64,000 nucleotides of DNA from Pseudomonas entomophila (GTDB taxonomy: Bacteria; Pseudomonadota; Gammaproteobacteria; Pseudomonadales; Pseudomonadaceae): the NCBI RefSeq assembly GCF_013523165.1, contig NZ_JAAMQI010000015.1:38089-102088 (forward strand). Reading direction: 5' to 3'. Within the stretch, counting starts at the first letter, position 1. Each line of letters starts with the position of its first letter. Made by a program: the position numbers and the translations under genes. Below are positions 9,642 through 19,522 of this stretch, one piece after another. The notes below the pieces were generated by a model. It searched no databases, had not been told where the DNA came from, and was given only the letters and a program-made list of their open reading frames with translations.

Positions 9642-10184
9642 ATGCAGAACCCACAGAACCTGATCTGGATCGACCTGGAAATGACCGGGCTGGACCCGGA
9701 CAGCGACGTCATCATCGAAATGGCCACCATCGTCACCGACAGCGACCTCAATACCTTGGCCGAAGGCCCGGTGATCGCCATCCACCACAGCGACGAGGTG
9801 CTGGCACGGATGGACGAGTGGAACACCCGCACCCATGGCGCCTCGGGCCTGACCCAGCGCGTGCGCGACAGCCGCATCGACATGGCCGAGGCCGAGGCGC
9901 AGACCTTGGCGTTCCTGGAGCAATGGGTACCCAAGGGCGCATCGCCGATCTGCGGCAACAGCATCTGCCAGGACCGCCGCTTCCTGTACCGGCACATGCG
10001 CGGGCTGGAAAACCACTTCCATTACCGCAACCTGGACGTCTCGACCCTCAAGGAGCTGGCCGCGCGCTGGGCGCCGGCGGTGCGTGATGGGTTCCGCAAG
10101 GGCAACACCCACCTGGCGCTGGACGACATCCGCGAGTCGATCGCCGAGTTGCGCCACTACCGTGAGCACTTCATCAAGGCGTGA
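9642..10184 (+). CDS. orn: Oligoribonuclease
   Basis: A 3'-5' exonuclease that finishes RNA decay by hydrolysing dinucleotides, including pGpG from c-di-GMP turnover. The 180 residues carry the DEDDh exonuclease motifs: [10 protein letters not shown] near residues 11-20, the second Asp in the middle region, and His/Asp in the C-terminal helix (LRHYREHF). SD sequence GAGGAG is correctly spaced before the ATG at 9642. The gene is divergent from rsgA. Confidence 0.97.
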   Translation: MQNPQNLIWIDLEMTGLDPDSDVIIEMATIVTDSDLNTLAEGPVIAIHHSDEVLARMDEWNTRTHGASGLTQRVRDSRIDMAEAEAQTLAFLEQWVPKGASPICGNSICQDRRFLYRHMRGLENHFHYRNLDVSTLKELAARWAPAVRDGFRKGNTHLALDDIRESIAELRHYREHFIKA

Positions 10185-10317
10185 AGCCGTCAGCAGGCGT
10201 GAAGCTGCGTTGGCACAAGAGCGCCTGCCACCGAAATGCGCGCGGCGTGCAGTCAATGCGCTGCCGCTTGCCGCTGCCCATCAGGTAGACTGCGCGCCTT
10301 TTTGTCGGAGGCCTGTC

Positions 10318-10929
10318 ATGTTGCTGATGCTGTACCTGATCGCGATCACCGCCGAAGCCATGACCGGCGCCCTGTCCGCAGGGCGACGGGGGATGGACTG
10401 GTTCGGGGTGGTGCTGATCGCCTGCATCACCGCGCTGGGCGGTGGTTCGGTACGCGATGTGCTGCTCGGGCATTATCCCCTGACATGGGTGAAGCACCCT
10501 GAATACCTGGTGCTGACCAGTTTCGCGGCGCTGCTGACGGTGTTCATCGCACCCCTGATGCGTCACTTGCGCTCGCTGTTCCTGGTGCTCGACGCCCTGG
10601 GTCTGGTGGCCTTCACCCTGATCGGCTGCATGACGGCGCTGGAGATGGGGCAGGGCCTGCTGGTCGCCTCGATCAGCGGGGTGATCACCGGCGTGTTCGG
10701 CGGCATTCTGCGCGACATCTTCTGCAACGATATCCCGTTGGTGTTCCGGCGTGAGCTGTACGCCAGCGTGTCCTTCGCGGCCGCCTGGTTCTACCTGGGC
10801 TGCGTGCACTTCGAGGTGCCGCCGGAGCAGTCCATGCTGCTGACCTTGTTCGGCGGGCTCCTGATCCGCTTGCTGGCGATCCGGTTCCACTGGGAGATGC
10901 CCAAGTTCCACTACAACGATCAGCCGTGA
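10318..10929 (+). CDS. TRIC/UPF0126 family cation channel protein (YicG-like)
   Basis: A polytopic inner-membrane protein of 203 residues with about seven membrane segments in two homologous halves. Each half has a glycine-rich signature (LGGGSVRDVLLGH in the first, FGGILRDIFCND in the second). These mark the TRIC/UPF0126 family, whose prokaryotic members conduct monovalent cations in vitro. The start at 10318 is chosen because GGAG precedes it at proper spacing. The longer in-frame extension overlaps orn and has no membrane character. Physiological role unknown. Confidence 0.88.
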   Translation: MLLMLYLIAITAEAMTGALSAGRRGMDWFGVVLIACITALGGGSVRDVLLGHYPLTWVKHPEYLVLTSFAALLTVFIAPLMRHLRSLFLVLDALGLVAFTLIGCMTALEMGQGLLVASISGVITGVFGGILRDIFCNDIPLVFRRELYASVSFAAAWFYLGCVHFEVPPEQSMLLTLFGGLLIRLLAIRFHWEMPKFHYNDQP

Positions 10930-10955
10930 GCGAGCAACGGCCTGACCTCTGATCG

Positions 10956-12017
10956 CTATACCCCATGCCGCTCGAGCGCCCAGGCGACATGTTCGCGCAC
11001 CAGGTCGGACGGGTGGTCGCGGCGCGCCTGCAGCGCCTCCAGAACGGGGATCGTGGACGGCGCGTTGCCCAGGCCCACTGCCAGGTTGCGCAGCCAGCGT
11101 TCGTACCCTGCGCGGCGCAGCGGCGAGCCTTCGGTCCGGCTCAGGAACGTCGCTTCGTCCCACAGGAACAACGCTGCCAGGTCGGCGTTCTCCAGGCCGT
11201 GGCGGGGCATGAAGTCGCTCTCGCCGGTCGGGCGGGCGAAGCGGTTCCACGGGCAGGTGATCTGGCAGTCGTCGCAGCCGAAGACGCGGTTGCCGATGAG
11301 TGGGCGCAGCTCCACCGGGATGGCGGTCTTCAATTCGATGGTCAGGTAGGAAATGCAGCGCCGCGCGTCGAGCTGGTAAGGGCCGACGAAAGCCTGGGTC
11401 GGGCAGATGTCCAGGCACGCCTGGCAGCGGCCGCAATGCTCGGTGGCCTGGGCCTCGTCCACCGGCAGGGGCAGGTCGACGAACAGCTCGGCGAGGAAGA
11501 AGTAGCTGCCGGCCTTGCGGTTGAGCAGCAGGGTGTTCTTGCCGATCCAGCCCAGGCCGGCCTGCTGGGCCAGGGCCTTTTCCAGCACCGGTGCGCTGTC
11601 GACGAAGGCGCGAAAGCCGAAGGGTCCGATCTCGGCCTGAATGCGCTCGGCCAGGTGCTGCACGCGCTTGCGCACCAGCTTGTGGTAGTCGCGGCCCAGG
11701 GCATAGCGCGAGATGTAGGCCTTTTCGGGCTGCGCCAGGCGCTGGGCCATGGCGGTGTCGCCCGGCAGGTAATCCATGCGCAGGGAAATCACCCGAACCG
11801 TACCGGGCACCAGCTCGGCCGGGTACGACCGCTTGCTGCCATGCGCGCCCATGTAGTCCATGTCGCCGTGGTGGCCGGCCTCCAGCCAGCGACGCAGGTG
11901 ATGTTCGTGCTCGCCCAGGTCGATACCGGCGATGCCAACGTGAGAAAAGCCCAGCGTTTGCCCCCAGTCCTTGACGGACAGGGCCAACGCGGCGAGATCG
12001 AGAGAGTGGACAGACAT
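10956..12017 (-). CDS. queG: Epoxyqueuosine reductase QueG
   Basis: Catalyses the last step of queuosine synthesis, reducing epoxyqueuosine in tRNA with a cobalamin cofactor and two [4Fe-4S] clusters. The cluster motifs are CGRCQACLDICPTQAF and, further on, CDDCQITCPWN. The C-terminal helical stretch resembles HEAT-like repeats. The start at 12017 (MSVHSLDLAALA) follows the usual N-terminus. An ATG five codons upstream (12032) is also possible, and neither has a clear ribosome binding site. It is divergent from nnrD across about 65 bp. Confidence 0.95.
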   Translation of the reverse strand: MSVHSLDLAALALSVKDWGQTLGFSHVGIAGIDLGEHEHHLRRWLEAGHHGDMDYMGAHGSKRSYPAELVPGTVRVISLRMDYLPGDTAMAQRLAQPEKAYISRYALGRDYHKLVRKRVQHLAERIQAEIGPFGFRAFVDSAPVLEKALAQQAGLGWIGKNTLLLNRKAGSYFFLAELFVDLPLPVDEAQATEHCGRCQACLDICPTQAFVGPYQLDARRCISYLTIELKTAIPVELRPLIGNRVFGCDDCQITCPWNRFARPTGESDFMPRHGLENADLAALFLWDEATFLSRTEGSPLRRAGYERWLRNLAVGLGNAPSTIPVLEALQARRDHPSDLVREHVAWALERHGV

Positions 12018-12082
12018 GGATGGGCAAGGCATTACAGGCTCAGGTGCGTATAATTCTGCCAGACATCGGAGCCGTTGACCTT

Positions 12083-12943
12083 ATGCCTCAGACCAAACAC
12101 AGCCAAAGCGACCCCCAGCCGATCCGTGGCAAGGACCTCACCGGCCTGGCGCCGCGCTCGCCAGGCGCCCACAAGGGCGACTTCGGGCATGCCCTGATCG
12201 TCGGGGGTGACCTGGGGACCGGTGGGTCGGTCCTGCTCAGCGGCGAAGCGGCGCTGCGCTGCGGCGCCGGTCTGGTCAGCGTCGCCACCCGGCCCGAACA
12301 CGTCGGTGCCGGCCTGACCCGGCTTCCCGAGACCATGTGCCTGGGCGTCGCCTCGGCCAATCAGCTCATGCCGGTGCTCGAGCGCGCCTCGGTGGTCGTG
12401 GTCGGCCCAGGTCTGGGGCAGGCGGCCTGGGGGCGCAGCTTGCTGTCGACGGTGGTCACCGCACGGGTCCCGCAGGTCTGGGACGCCGATGCGCTCAACC
12501 TGCTGGCCAGCACCCCCATGACGTTGCCCGAGGGCAGCCTGATCACGCCTCACCCCGGCGAAGCTGCGCGCTTGCTGGGCTTGTCCACCCAGGCTGTGCA
12601 GGCCGACCGGCCAGGCGCGGCGCGTGCCTTGGCGCGCACGCACGGGGTGGTCTGCGTGCTCAAGGGCGCCGGGACGCTGGTGGCCGACCCGACCGGACGG
12701 CTGGCGCGCTGCGACCATGGGCACCCGGCCATGGCCGGTGCCGGGCTGGGCGATGTCCTGACGGGCGTGCTCGCGGCCCTGGTGGCGCAGGGGCTGGACG
12801 CCTGGGCGGCGGCTTGTCTCGGTGTCTGGCTGCACGCCCGCGCCGGCGAACGGCTGGGTGAGCAGGGGCGCGGGCTGGCCGCCAGCGACCTGATCCCGGT
12901 CATCAGAACCTTGTTGGAGGAGCACTCAGCGTGTCTGGCATAA
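12083..12943 (+). CDS. nnrD: ADP-dependent NAD(P)H-hydrate dehydratase
   Basis: Repairs damaged nicotinamide cofactors by dehydrating S-NAD(P)HX at the expense of ADP. This 286-residue protein is a stand-alone dehydratase domain of the ribokinase fold; the NnrE epimerase domain found fused in E. coli is absent. Signatures include the glycine-rich start (HALIVGGDLGTGGS), GPGLGQ and the nucleotide site GAGLGDVLTGVLAAL. It heads a run of tightly packed genes, and tsaE begins inside its 3' end with a 13-bp overlap. Confidence 0.92.
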   Translation: MPQTKHSQSDPQPIRGKDLTGLAPRSPGAHKGDFGHALIVGGDLGTGGSVLLSGEAALRCGAGLVSVATRPEHVGAGLTRLPETMCLGVASANQLMPVLERASVVVVGPGLGQAAWGRSLLSTVVTARVPQVWDADALNLLASTPMTLPEGSLITPHPGEAARLLGLSTQAVQADRPGAARALARTHGVVCVLKGAGTLVADPTGRLARCDHGHPAMAGAGLGDVLTGVLAALVAQGLDAWAAACLGVWLHARAGERLGEQGRGLAASDLIPVIRTLLEEHSACLA

Positions 12944-13404
12944 CCTTGTATCTGGCCGATGAGCAGGCGACCGTCGCCTTCGGCGCACGCCTGGCCGGGC
13001 TGACCGCCGGGCATGGCATCCTGTTTCTCGAGGGCGACCTGGGCGCGGGCAAGACCACGCTCTGCCGCGGCCTGATCCGCGGCCTGGGCCATGAGGGGGC
13101 GGTCAAGAGCCCGACCTTCACCGTGGTCGAACCTTATGAGATCGGTGAGGTCCGTGCTTATCATTTCGATCTGTATCGGCTGGCCGATCCGGAGGAGCTG
13201 GAATTCATGGGCATTCGCGATTATTTCGATGATGACCCGCTATGCCTGTTCGAGTGGCCGGGCAAGGGTGAGGGCATTTTGCCAAAGCCTGACCTGACCA
13301 TTACCATACGCCCGCAGGGCAGCGGCCGTTCGCTGCACCTGACGCCGCAAAGCGCGCGCGCCGATGCCTGGTGCAGTGCACTGGCGGCCGAATTCACACA
13401 GTAA
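12931..13404 (+). CDS. tsaE: tRNA threonylcarbamoyladenosine biosynthesis ATPase TsaE
   Basis: A P-loop ATPase that works with TsaB and TsaD to make the essential t6A modification of ANN-decoding tRNAs. The 157-residue protein has a Walker A motif EGDLGAGKTTLC near residues 33-44 and the family phrase KSPTFTVVEPYE. The GTG start at 12931 overlaps the end of nnrD, and GGAGG lies about 15 bp upstream inside nnrD. Translational coupling is likely. The stop codon abuts the amiB start. Confidence 0.95.
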   Translation: MSGITLYLADEQATVAFGARLAGLTAGHGILFLEGDLGAGKTTLCRGLIRGLGHEGAVKSPTFTVVEPYEIGEVRAYHFDLYRLADPEELEFMGIRDYFDDDPLCLFEWPGKGEGILPKPDLTITIRPQGSGRSLHLTPQSARADAWCSALAAEFTQ

Positions 13405-14868
13405 ATGGGGAAAGGTATGCGCCTACGCGCACTGGTCACTCTGGTTGGGCTGCTGTTGACGGCAGTGACCATCGACGCGCTGGCCGCTACACAGGTCAAG
13501 AGCGTGCGCCTGTGGCGTGCGCCGGACAACACGCGGCTGGTGTTCGACCTGACCGGCCCGGTACAGCACAACGTCTTCACCCTGAGCGCGCCGAATCGTC
13601 TGGTCATCGACATCAATGGCGCGACCCTCGGCGGGCCGCTCGACGTCGCCACTTCCAACACCCCGATCACCAGCCTGCGCTCGGCCCAGCGCACGCCGAC
13701 CGACCTGCGCGTGGTGATCGACCTCAAGCAGGCCGTGACGCCCAAGAGCTTCACCCTGGCGCCGAATGCCCAGTACGGCAATCGCCTGGTGGTCGACCTG
13801 TACGACAGCGAAGCCGACGCGATCGCCGCCAGTACGCCCACGCCTGCCCCGGCCATCGCGCCTGCCACGGTGCCGGTGCCGACCGTCACCCGGGCACCGG
13901 TGCCCGTGCCCTCCGCACCGACGCAGTCCACGCTCAAGTTGCCGCCTGCGCCGAGCGGCAAGCGCGACATCGTGGTCGCCATCGACGCCGGCCATGGCGG
14001 TGAGGACCCGGGCGCATCGGGGTCGCGCGGTCAGCACGAGAAAGACATCGTCCTGCAGATCGCCAAGGAACTGCAGCGCCAGGTCAGCGCCGAAAAAGGC
14101 TACCGGGCCGAGCTGACCCGCACCGGCGACTACTTCATCCCGCTGCGCAAGCGCACCGAGATCGCGCGCAAGAAAGGCGCCGACCTGTTCATTTCCATCC
14201 ATGCCGACGCGGCGCCGTCCACGGCGGCCTTCGGGGCCTCGGTGTTCGCCCTGTCCGACCGCGGCGCCACGTCCGAGACGGCGCGCTGGCTGGCCGACAG
14301 TGAAAACCGCTCCGACCTGATCGGCGGTGCCGGCAATGTCAGCCTCGACGACAAGGACCGCATGCTCGCCGGGGTGCTGCTCGATCTGTCGATGACCGCC
14401 ACCCTCAGTTCCAGCCTGAACGTGGGGCAGAAGGTGCTCGGCAACATGGGTCGCATCACGTCGCTGCACAAGCGCCGTGTCGAACAGGCCGGGTTCATGG
14501 TGCTCAAGTCGCCGGACATCCCGTCGATCCTGGTCGAAACCGGCTTCATCTCCAACGCCAACGAAGCCGCCAAGCTGGCCAACCCGAGCCATCAGCAGGC
14601 CCTGGCGCGCTCGATCACCAGCGGCGTGAAGCAGTTCTTCCAGCAGAACCCGCCGCCAGGCACCTACATCGCCTGGTTGCGTGACAGCGGCAAGATCGCC
14701 CAGGGCCCGCGCGAGCACACCGTGCGGCCAGGCGAGACGCTGGCGATGCTCGCCGTGCGCTATCAGGTCAGCGAAGCAGGGTTGCGCAGCGCCAACGGGC
14801 TGAAGACCGATGCGCTCAAGGTCGGTCAGCAACTGAACATCCCCAACACCACGCTGGCCTCGCAATGA
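13405..14868 (+). CDS. amiB: N-acetylmuramoyl-L-alanine amidase AmiB-type
   Basis: A periplasmic zinc amidase that cleaves septal peptidoglycan during daughter-cell separation. Order of parts: a signal peptide (about residues 5-27), an AMIN localisation domain (about 28-135), a Pro/Ala/Val-rich linker (about 140-185), an Amidase_3 catalytic domain (about 190-415, starting [18 protein letters not shown]) and a C-terminal LysM domain (about 440-483). The ATG at 13405 directly follows the tsaE stop. A second ATG at 13417, preceded by GGGGAAAGG, may be the real start and gives a cleaner signal peptide. The stop overlaps the mutL start. Confidence 0.95.
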   Translation: MGKGMRLRALVTLVGLLLTAVTIDALAATQVKSVRLWRAPDNTRLVFDLTGPVQHNVFTLSAPNRLVIDINGATLGGPLDVATSNTPITSLRSAQRTPTDLRVVIDLKQAVTPKSFTLAPNAQYGNRLVVDLYDSEADAIAASTPTPAPAIAPATVPVPTVTRAPVPVPSAPTQSTLKLPPAPSGKRDIVVAIDAGHGGEDPGASGSRGQHEKDIVLQIAKELQRQVSAEKGYRAELTRTGDYFIPLRKRTEIARKKGADLFISIHADAAPSTAAFGASVFALSDRGATSETARWLADSENRSDLIGGAGNVSLDDKDRMLAGVLLDLSMTATLSSSLNVGQKVLGNMGRITSLHKRRVEQAGFMVLKSPDIPSILVETGFISNANEAAKLANPSHQQALARSITSGVKQFFQQNPPPGTYIAWLRDSGKIAQGPREHTVRPGETLAMLAVRYQVSEAGLRSANGLKTDALKVGQQLNIPNTTLASQ

Positions 14869-16793
14869 TGAAGGGCGATGCACGTATCCAGTTGCTCAGC
14901 CCGCGACTGGCGAACCAGATCGCGGCCGGCGAGGTGGTGGAACGTCCCGCCTCGGTGATCAAGGAGCTGCTGGAAAACAGCCTGGACTCCGGCGCCCGGC
15001 GCATCGACGTCGAGGTGGAGCAGGGCGGGGTCAAGCTGCTGCGCGTACGCGACGACGGCCAGGGCATCGCGGCCGACGACCTGCCGATGGCCCTGGCGCG
15101 CCATGCCACCAGCAAGATCCGCGAGCTGGAAGACCTCGAAGGCGTATTGAGCCTGGGGTTTCGCGGCGAAGCGCTGGCCTCGATCAGTTCGGTGGCACGC
15201 CTGACCCTCACCTCGCGTACCGCCGATGCCGGCGAAGCCTGGCAGGTGGAGACCGAAGGCCGTGACATGACGCCCCGGGTCCAGCCGGCTGCCCACCCGG
15301 TCGGCACGTCGGTCGAGGTGCGCGACCTGTTCTTCAACACACCGGCGCGGCGCAAGTTCCTCAAGAGCGAAAAGACCGAGTTCGACCACCTTCAGGAAGT
15401 CATCCGGCGCCTGGCGCTGGCACGTTTCGACGTGGGCTTTCACCTGCGTCACAACGGCAAGGTGGTGCTCGGCCTGCACGAAGCGCCCGATGAGGTCGCG
15501 CGTGCCAGGCGGGTCGGGGCCATCTGTGGCCCGGGCTTCCTGGAGCAGGCCCTGCCGATCGAGATCGAGCGCAACGGCCTGCGCCTGTGGGGTTGGGTCG
15601 GGCTGCCGACGTTCTCGCGCAGCCAGGCCGACTTGCAGTATTTCTTCGTGAACGGCCGTGCCGTGCGCGACAAGCTGGTCGCCCATGCCGTGCGCCAGGC
15701 CTACCGCGACGTGCTGTTCAACGGCCGGCACCCGACCTTCGTGCTGTTTCTGGAGCTCGACCCGACCGGGGTCGACGTCAACGTGCACCCGACCAAGCAC
15801 GAGGTCCGCTTCCGTGAGGGGCGCACGGTGCACGATTTTCTCTATGGCACGCTGCACCGCGCCCTGGCCGACGTACGGCCCCAGGATCACGCCGCCGCCG
15901 CCGTGCCCACTGAAGACGTGCCGGTACCGACCGGGTTGCAGGCAGGGGTGTTCGGCCCACAGGGTGAGATGCGCCTGGCCGCCTCGACCCTGGAACCGAC
16001 CTTCGCGGCGCCCGCCGTACCCGCGTCGACGACCGGCAGCGGCTACGGCAGTAGCACGGGCGGGGGCGCAGGTGGGGGTCAGGGCTACGCCTATACGCCA
16101 CGTCCCGCGCCCCAGGTGCCGGCGGCCGAAGCCCAGGCCGTCTACCGCGAGTTCTTCTCGCCGCTGCCTGGCGCTGCGCCGGCCGGCCTGCCCGAAGCGC
16201 AGGGCGACATTCCACCCCTGGGGTACGCCCTGGCGCAGCTCAAGGGCATCTACATCCTGGCCGAGAATGCCACCGGCCTGGTGCTGGTCGACATGCACGC
16301 CGCCCACGAGCGCATCATGTACGAACGGCTGAAGGTCGCCATGGCCAGCGAAGGCCTGAGCGGCCAGCCGTTGCTGGTGCCCGAGTCGTTGGCGCTGAGC
16401 CAGCGTGAGGCCGACTGCGCCGAAGAGCACGCCGACTGGTTCCGACGCCTGGGCTTCGAGCTGCAGCGGCTCGGCCCGGAAAGCCTGGCAATCCGTCAGA
16501 TCCCGGCGCTGCTCAAGCAGGCCGAGGCCAACCGCCTGGTGCAGGACGTGCTGGCCGACCTCATGGAGTACGGCACCAGCGACCGGATCCAGGCGCACCT
16601 CAACGAACTGCTCGGCACCATGGCCTGCCATGGCGCAGTGCGGGCCAACCGGCGGCTGGCGATCCCGGAGATGAACGCCCTGCTGCGGGACATGGAAACC
16701 ACCGAACGCAGCGGCCAGTGCAACCACGGGCGCCCGACCTGGACCCAGATGGGCCTGGACGATCTCGACAAACTTTTCCTGCGCGGTCGGTGA
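14865..16793 (+). CDS. mutL: DNA mismatch repair protein MutL
   Basis: Couples MutS mismatch recognition to strand processing. The 642 residues contain a GHKL ATPase domain (about 1-330) with [16 protein letters not shown] and GFRGEAL motifs. A variable Gly/Ala/Pro-rich linker runs from about 345 to 440, and a C-terminal dimerisation domain follows. That domain has [12 protein letters not shown], a form of the DQHA(X)2E(X)4E metal motif of endonuclease-type MutL. This fits pseudomonads, which lack MutH. The start overlaps the amiB stop (ATGATG). Confidence 0.97.
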   Translation: MMKGDARIQLLSPRLANQIAAGEVVERPASVIKELLENSLDSGARRIDVEVEQGGVKLLRVRDDGQGIAADDLPMALARHATSKIRELEDLEGVLSLGFRGEALASISSVARLTLTSRTADAGEAWQVETEGRDMTPRVQPAAHPVGTSVEVRDLFFNTPARRKFLKSEKTEFDHLQEVIRRLALARFDVGFHLRHNGKVVLGLHEAPDEVARARRVGAICGPGFLEQALPIEIERNGLRLWGWVGLPTFSRSQADLQYFFVNGRAVRDKLVAHAVRQAYRDVLFNGRHPTFVLFLELDPTGVDVNVHPTKHEVRFREGRTVHDFLYGTLHRALADVRPQDHAAAAVPTEDVPVPTGLQAGVFGPQGEMRLAASTLEPTFAAPAVPASTTGSGYGSSTGGGAGGGQGYAYTPRPAPQVPAAEAQAVYREFFSPLPGAAPAGLPEAQGDIPPLGYALAQLKGIYILAENATGLVLVDMHAAHERIMYERLKVAMASEGLSGQPLLVPESLALSQREADCAEEHADWFRRLGFELQRLGPESLAIRQIPALLKQAEANRLVQDVLADLMEYGTSDRIQAHLNELLGTMACHGAVRANRRLAIPEMNALLRDMETTERSGQCNHGRPTWTQMGLDDLDKLFLRGR

Positions 16794-16794
16794 C

Positions 16795-17757
16795 ATGAGC
16801 GGCAAGCCCCCTGCAATCTTCCTGATGGGCCCCACGGCGGCCGGCAAGACCGATCTCGCCATCGCGCTGACCCAGGTCCTGCCGTGCGAGCTGATCAGCG
16901 TCGACTCGGCGCTGATCTACCGCGACATGGACATCGGCACGGCCAAACCGTCCAAGGACGTGCTGGCAGCCCATCCACATCGCCTGATCGACATCCGCGA
17001 CCCGGCGCACAGCTACTCGGCTGCCGAATTCCGGCACGACGCCCTGGCGGCGATGGCCGACATCAGCGCGCGTGGGCGCATCCCGCTGCTGGTCGGTGGC
17101 ACCATGCTCTACTACAAGGCGCTGGTCGACGGGCTGGCGGACATGCCGCCGGCCGATGCCCAGGTACGCGCCGACCTCGAGGCCGAAATGGCCACGCTCG
17201 GTCTGGCCGAGCTGCACCGTCAGCTGGCCGAGGTCGACCCCGAGTCGGCCGCGCGCATCCACCCCAACGACCCGCAGCGGCTGGTGCGTGCCCTGGAGGT
17301 CTACCGCGTCAGCGGGCAGAGCATGACCGCCCACCGGGCCCGTCAGCAGCAGGCGGCGCAGGCCGGTGATGACGGGGCGCTGCCCTATACCGTCGCCAGC
17401 CTGGCGATCGCGCCGGCGAATCGTCACGTCCTGCATGAACGAATTGCGTTACGATTTGCCCAAATGCTGGAGCAAGGGTTCGTCGAGGAAGTGCGTGCAC
17501 TTCGAAACAGACGTGACTTGCACGCCGGATTGCCGTCTATACGAGCAGTGGGCTATCGGCAGGTCTGGGACCATCTCGATGGCACACTGACCGCGGCGCA
17601 GATGCAGGAGCGTGGCGTGATCGCGACCCGGCAACTGGCCAAGCGGCAATTCACCTGGCTGCGAAGCTGGCCTGACCTGCATTGGCTGGACAGCCTGGCC
17701 GATGACAACCTGTCGCGCACCTTGAAATACCTCAGGACCATCTCCATATTGGGCTGA
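16795..17757 (+). CDS. miaA: tRNA dimethylallyltransferase MiaA
   Basis: Adds the dimethylallyl group to A37 of tRNAs reading UNN codons, the first step to ms2i6A. The 320-residue protein has the P-loop [12 protein letters not shown] near residues 12-23, the [16 protein letters not shown] substrate loop and the [12 protein letters not shown] region near the C-terminus. It begins 1 bp after the mutL stop in the conserved amiB-mutL-miaA-hfq-hflXKC superoperon. Confidence 0.97.
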   Translation: MSGKPPAIFLMGPTAAGKTDLAIALTQVLPCELISVDSALIYRDMDIGTAKPSKDVLAAHPHRLIDIRDPAHSYSAAEFRHDALAAMADISARGRIPLLVGGTMLYYKALVDGLADMPPADAQVRADLEAEMATLGLAELHRQLAEVDPESAARIHPNDPQRLVRALEVYRVSGQSMTAHRARQQQAAQAGDDGALPYTVASLAIAPANRHVLHERIALRFAQMLEQGFVEEVRALRNRRDLHAGLPSIRAVGYRQVWDHLDGTLTAAQMQERGVIATRQLAKRQFTWLRSWPDLHWLDSLADDNLSRTLKYLRTISILG

Positions 17758-17851
17758 GTCCTTGTACATACCGGCTATCCTTACGGTGACCGGCATGAAT
17801 CCACCGTTTATCACCGTTTTTTTACTATTGATCCTTACAGGAGTGCGGCAT

Positions 17852-18112
17852 ATGTCAAAAGGGCATTCGCTACAAGACCCTTACTTGAACACCTTGAGAA
17901 AAGAAAAAGTCCCGGTCTCGATCTACCTGGTCAACGGCATCAAGCTGCAAGGCTCGATCGAGTCGTTCGACCAGTTCGTCGTTCTGCTGAAGAACACCGT
18001 CAGCCAGATGGTCTACAAGCACGCCATCTCCACGGTCGTGCCCGCCCGTCCTGTTCGCCTGCCTAGCCCTACCGATTCCGAGGGCGGCGACGCCGAGCCA
18101 GGTAACGTTTGA
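17852..18112 (+). CDS. hfq: RNA chaperone Hfq
   Basis: A hexameric Sm-like RNA-binding protein that mediates sRNA-mRNA pairing and, in pseudomonads, translational repression with Crc. The 86-residue protein from the ATG at 17852 reads [20 protein letters not shown]. It includes the Sm2 signature [10 protein letters not shown] and a short hydrophilic tail rich in Pro, Ser and acidic residues. AGGAG lies 8 bp upstream of the start. The frame is open further upstream, but that part is not Hfq-like. Confidence 0.98.
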   Translation: MSKGHSLQDPYLNTLRKEKVPVSIYLVNGIKLQGSIESFDQFVVLLKNTVSQMVYKHAISTVVPARPVRLPSPTDSEGGDAEPGNV

Positions 18113-18124
18113 TAGGAGTCTCCC

Positions 18125-19426
18125 TTGTTCTTTGAGCGCCACGGTGGTGGTGAACGGGCGCTGCTCGTTCACTTGGAAGGTCAGAACCCTGAGGCGCGCG
18201 AAGACCCGCAGGAGTTCCAGGAGCTGGCGCTGTCGGCAGGCGCCGACATCGTCGCGCTCGCCAACGTGGCGCGTCATCAGCCCACGGCCAAGTACCTGAT
18301 CGGCAGCGGCAAGGTCGAGGAACTGCGCGACCTGGTCAAGACCCAGGAAGCCGACCTGGTCATCTTCAATCACACCCTCACGCCCAGCCAGGAGCGCAAC
18401 CTCGAACGCGTGTTCGAGTGCCGTGTGCTCGACCGTACAGGCCTGATTCTCGACATCTTCGCCCAGCGCGCCCGTACGCACGAAGGCAAGCTGCAGGTCG
18501 AGTTGGCCCAGCTCGAGCACATGAGCACGCGCCTGGTGCGTGGCTGGACTCACCTGGAGCGGCAGAAGGGCGGTATCGGCCTGCGCGGCCCCGGCGAGAC
18601 CCAGCTGGAAACCGACCGCCGCCTGCTGCGGGTTCGCCTGAGGCAGATCAAGGCGCGCCTGGAAAAGGTCCGCAGCCAGCGTGAACAGGCCCGCCGCGGG
18701 CGCCGCCGTGCCGACATCCCGTCGGTGTCGCTGGTCGGCTACACCAACGCCGGCAAGTCGACCCTGTTCAATGCCCTGACCCAGTCCGAGGTCTACGCCG
18801 CCGACCAGCTGTTCGCCACGCTCGACCCGACCTTGCGCCGTCTGCAACTGGACGACCTGGGGCCGATCGTGCTCGCCGACACCGTGGGCTTTATTCGTCA
18901 CCTGCCGCACAAGCTGGTCGAGGCGTTTCGCGCTACGCTCGAAGAGTCGAGCAACTCCGACCTGCTGCTGCACGTGATCGATGCCCATGAGCCCGAGCGC
19001 ATGGAGCAGATCGAACAGGTGCTGGCGGTACTGGGCGAGATCGGTGCCGAAGGCTTGCCGATCCTCGAGGTGTATAACAAACTCGACCTGCTCGAAGATG
19101 TCGAGCCGCAGATCCAGCGCGACCCGGATGGCAAGCCGGAGCGGGTGTGGGTCTCGGCGCGGGACGGGCGTGGCCTGGAGCTGGTTGGCCAGGCGATCGC
19201 CGAGTTGCTGGGGCATGACCTGTTTGTCGGCACCCTGCGTCTGGAGCAGCCGTTGTCGCGCCTGCGTGCGCAGTTCTTCGAACTGGGTGCGGTGCAGAGC
19301 GAAGAACACGACGAAGAAGGCAGCAGCCTGCTGGCGGTGCGTCTGCCACGGGTCGAGCTCAACCGTCTGGTCAGCCGTGCCGGCTTGGAGCCGGAAGCGT
19401 TTCTCGAGCAACACACTTTGCAATAA
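18125..19426 (+). CDS. hflX: GTPase HflX
   Basis: A ribosome-associated GTPase, which in other bacteria splits or rescues stalled ribosomes under heat stress. The 433 residues comprise an N-terminal HflX domain with glycine-rich nucleotide-like loops (about 20-180), a helical linker, and a G domain with GYTNAGKSTLFNAL (about 200-213), DTVGFIRHLP and NKLDLLE. It starts with TTG at 18125, supported by GATAGGAGTC upstream and by the conserved FFERHGGGERA N-terminus. It lies 12 bp after hfq. Confidence 0.96.
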   Translation: MFFERHGGGERALLVHLEGQNPEAREDPQEFQELALSAGADIVALANVARHQPTAKYLIGSGKVEELRDLVKTQEADLVIFNHTLTPSQERNLERVFECRVLDRTGLILDIFAQRARTHEGKLQVELAQLEHMSTRLVRGWTHLERQKGGIGLRGPGETQLETDRRLLRVRLRQIKARLEKVRSQREQARRGRRRADIPSVSLVGYTNAGKSTLFNALTQSEVYAADQLFATLDPTLRRLQLDDLGPIVLADTVGFIRHLPHKLVEAFRATLEESSNSDLLLHVIDAHEPERMEQIEQVLAVLGEIGAEGLPILEVYNKLDLLEDVEPQIQRDPDGKPERVWVSARDGRGLELVGQAIAELLGHDLFVGTLRLEQPLSRLRAQFFELGAVQSEEHDEEGSSLLAVRLPRVELNRLVSRAGLEPEAFLEQHTLQ

Positions 19427-19522
19427 ATGCCCGACCACGTCGCCGGGCAGCCGTGACAGGCATTCTGTAGCATTGGACGGCGCGCCGTGGGCGCGTCTTT
19501 GCTTTATCAGATGGAGAGCGCT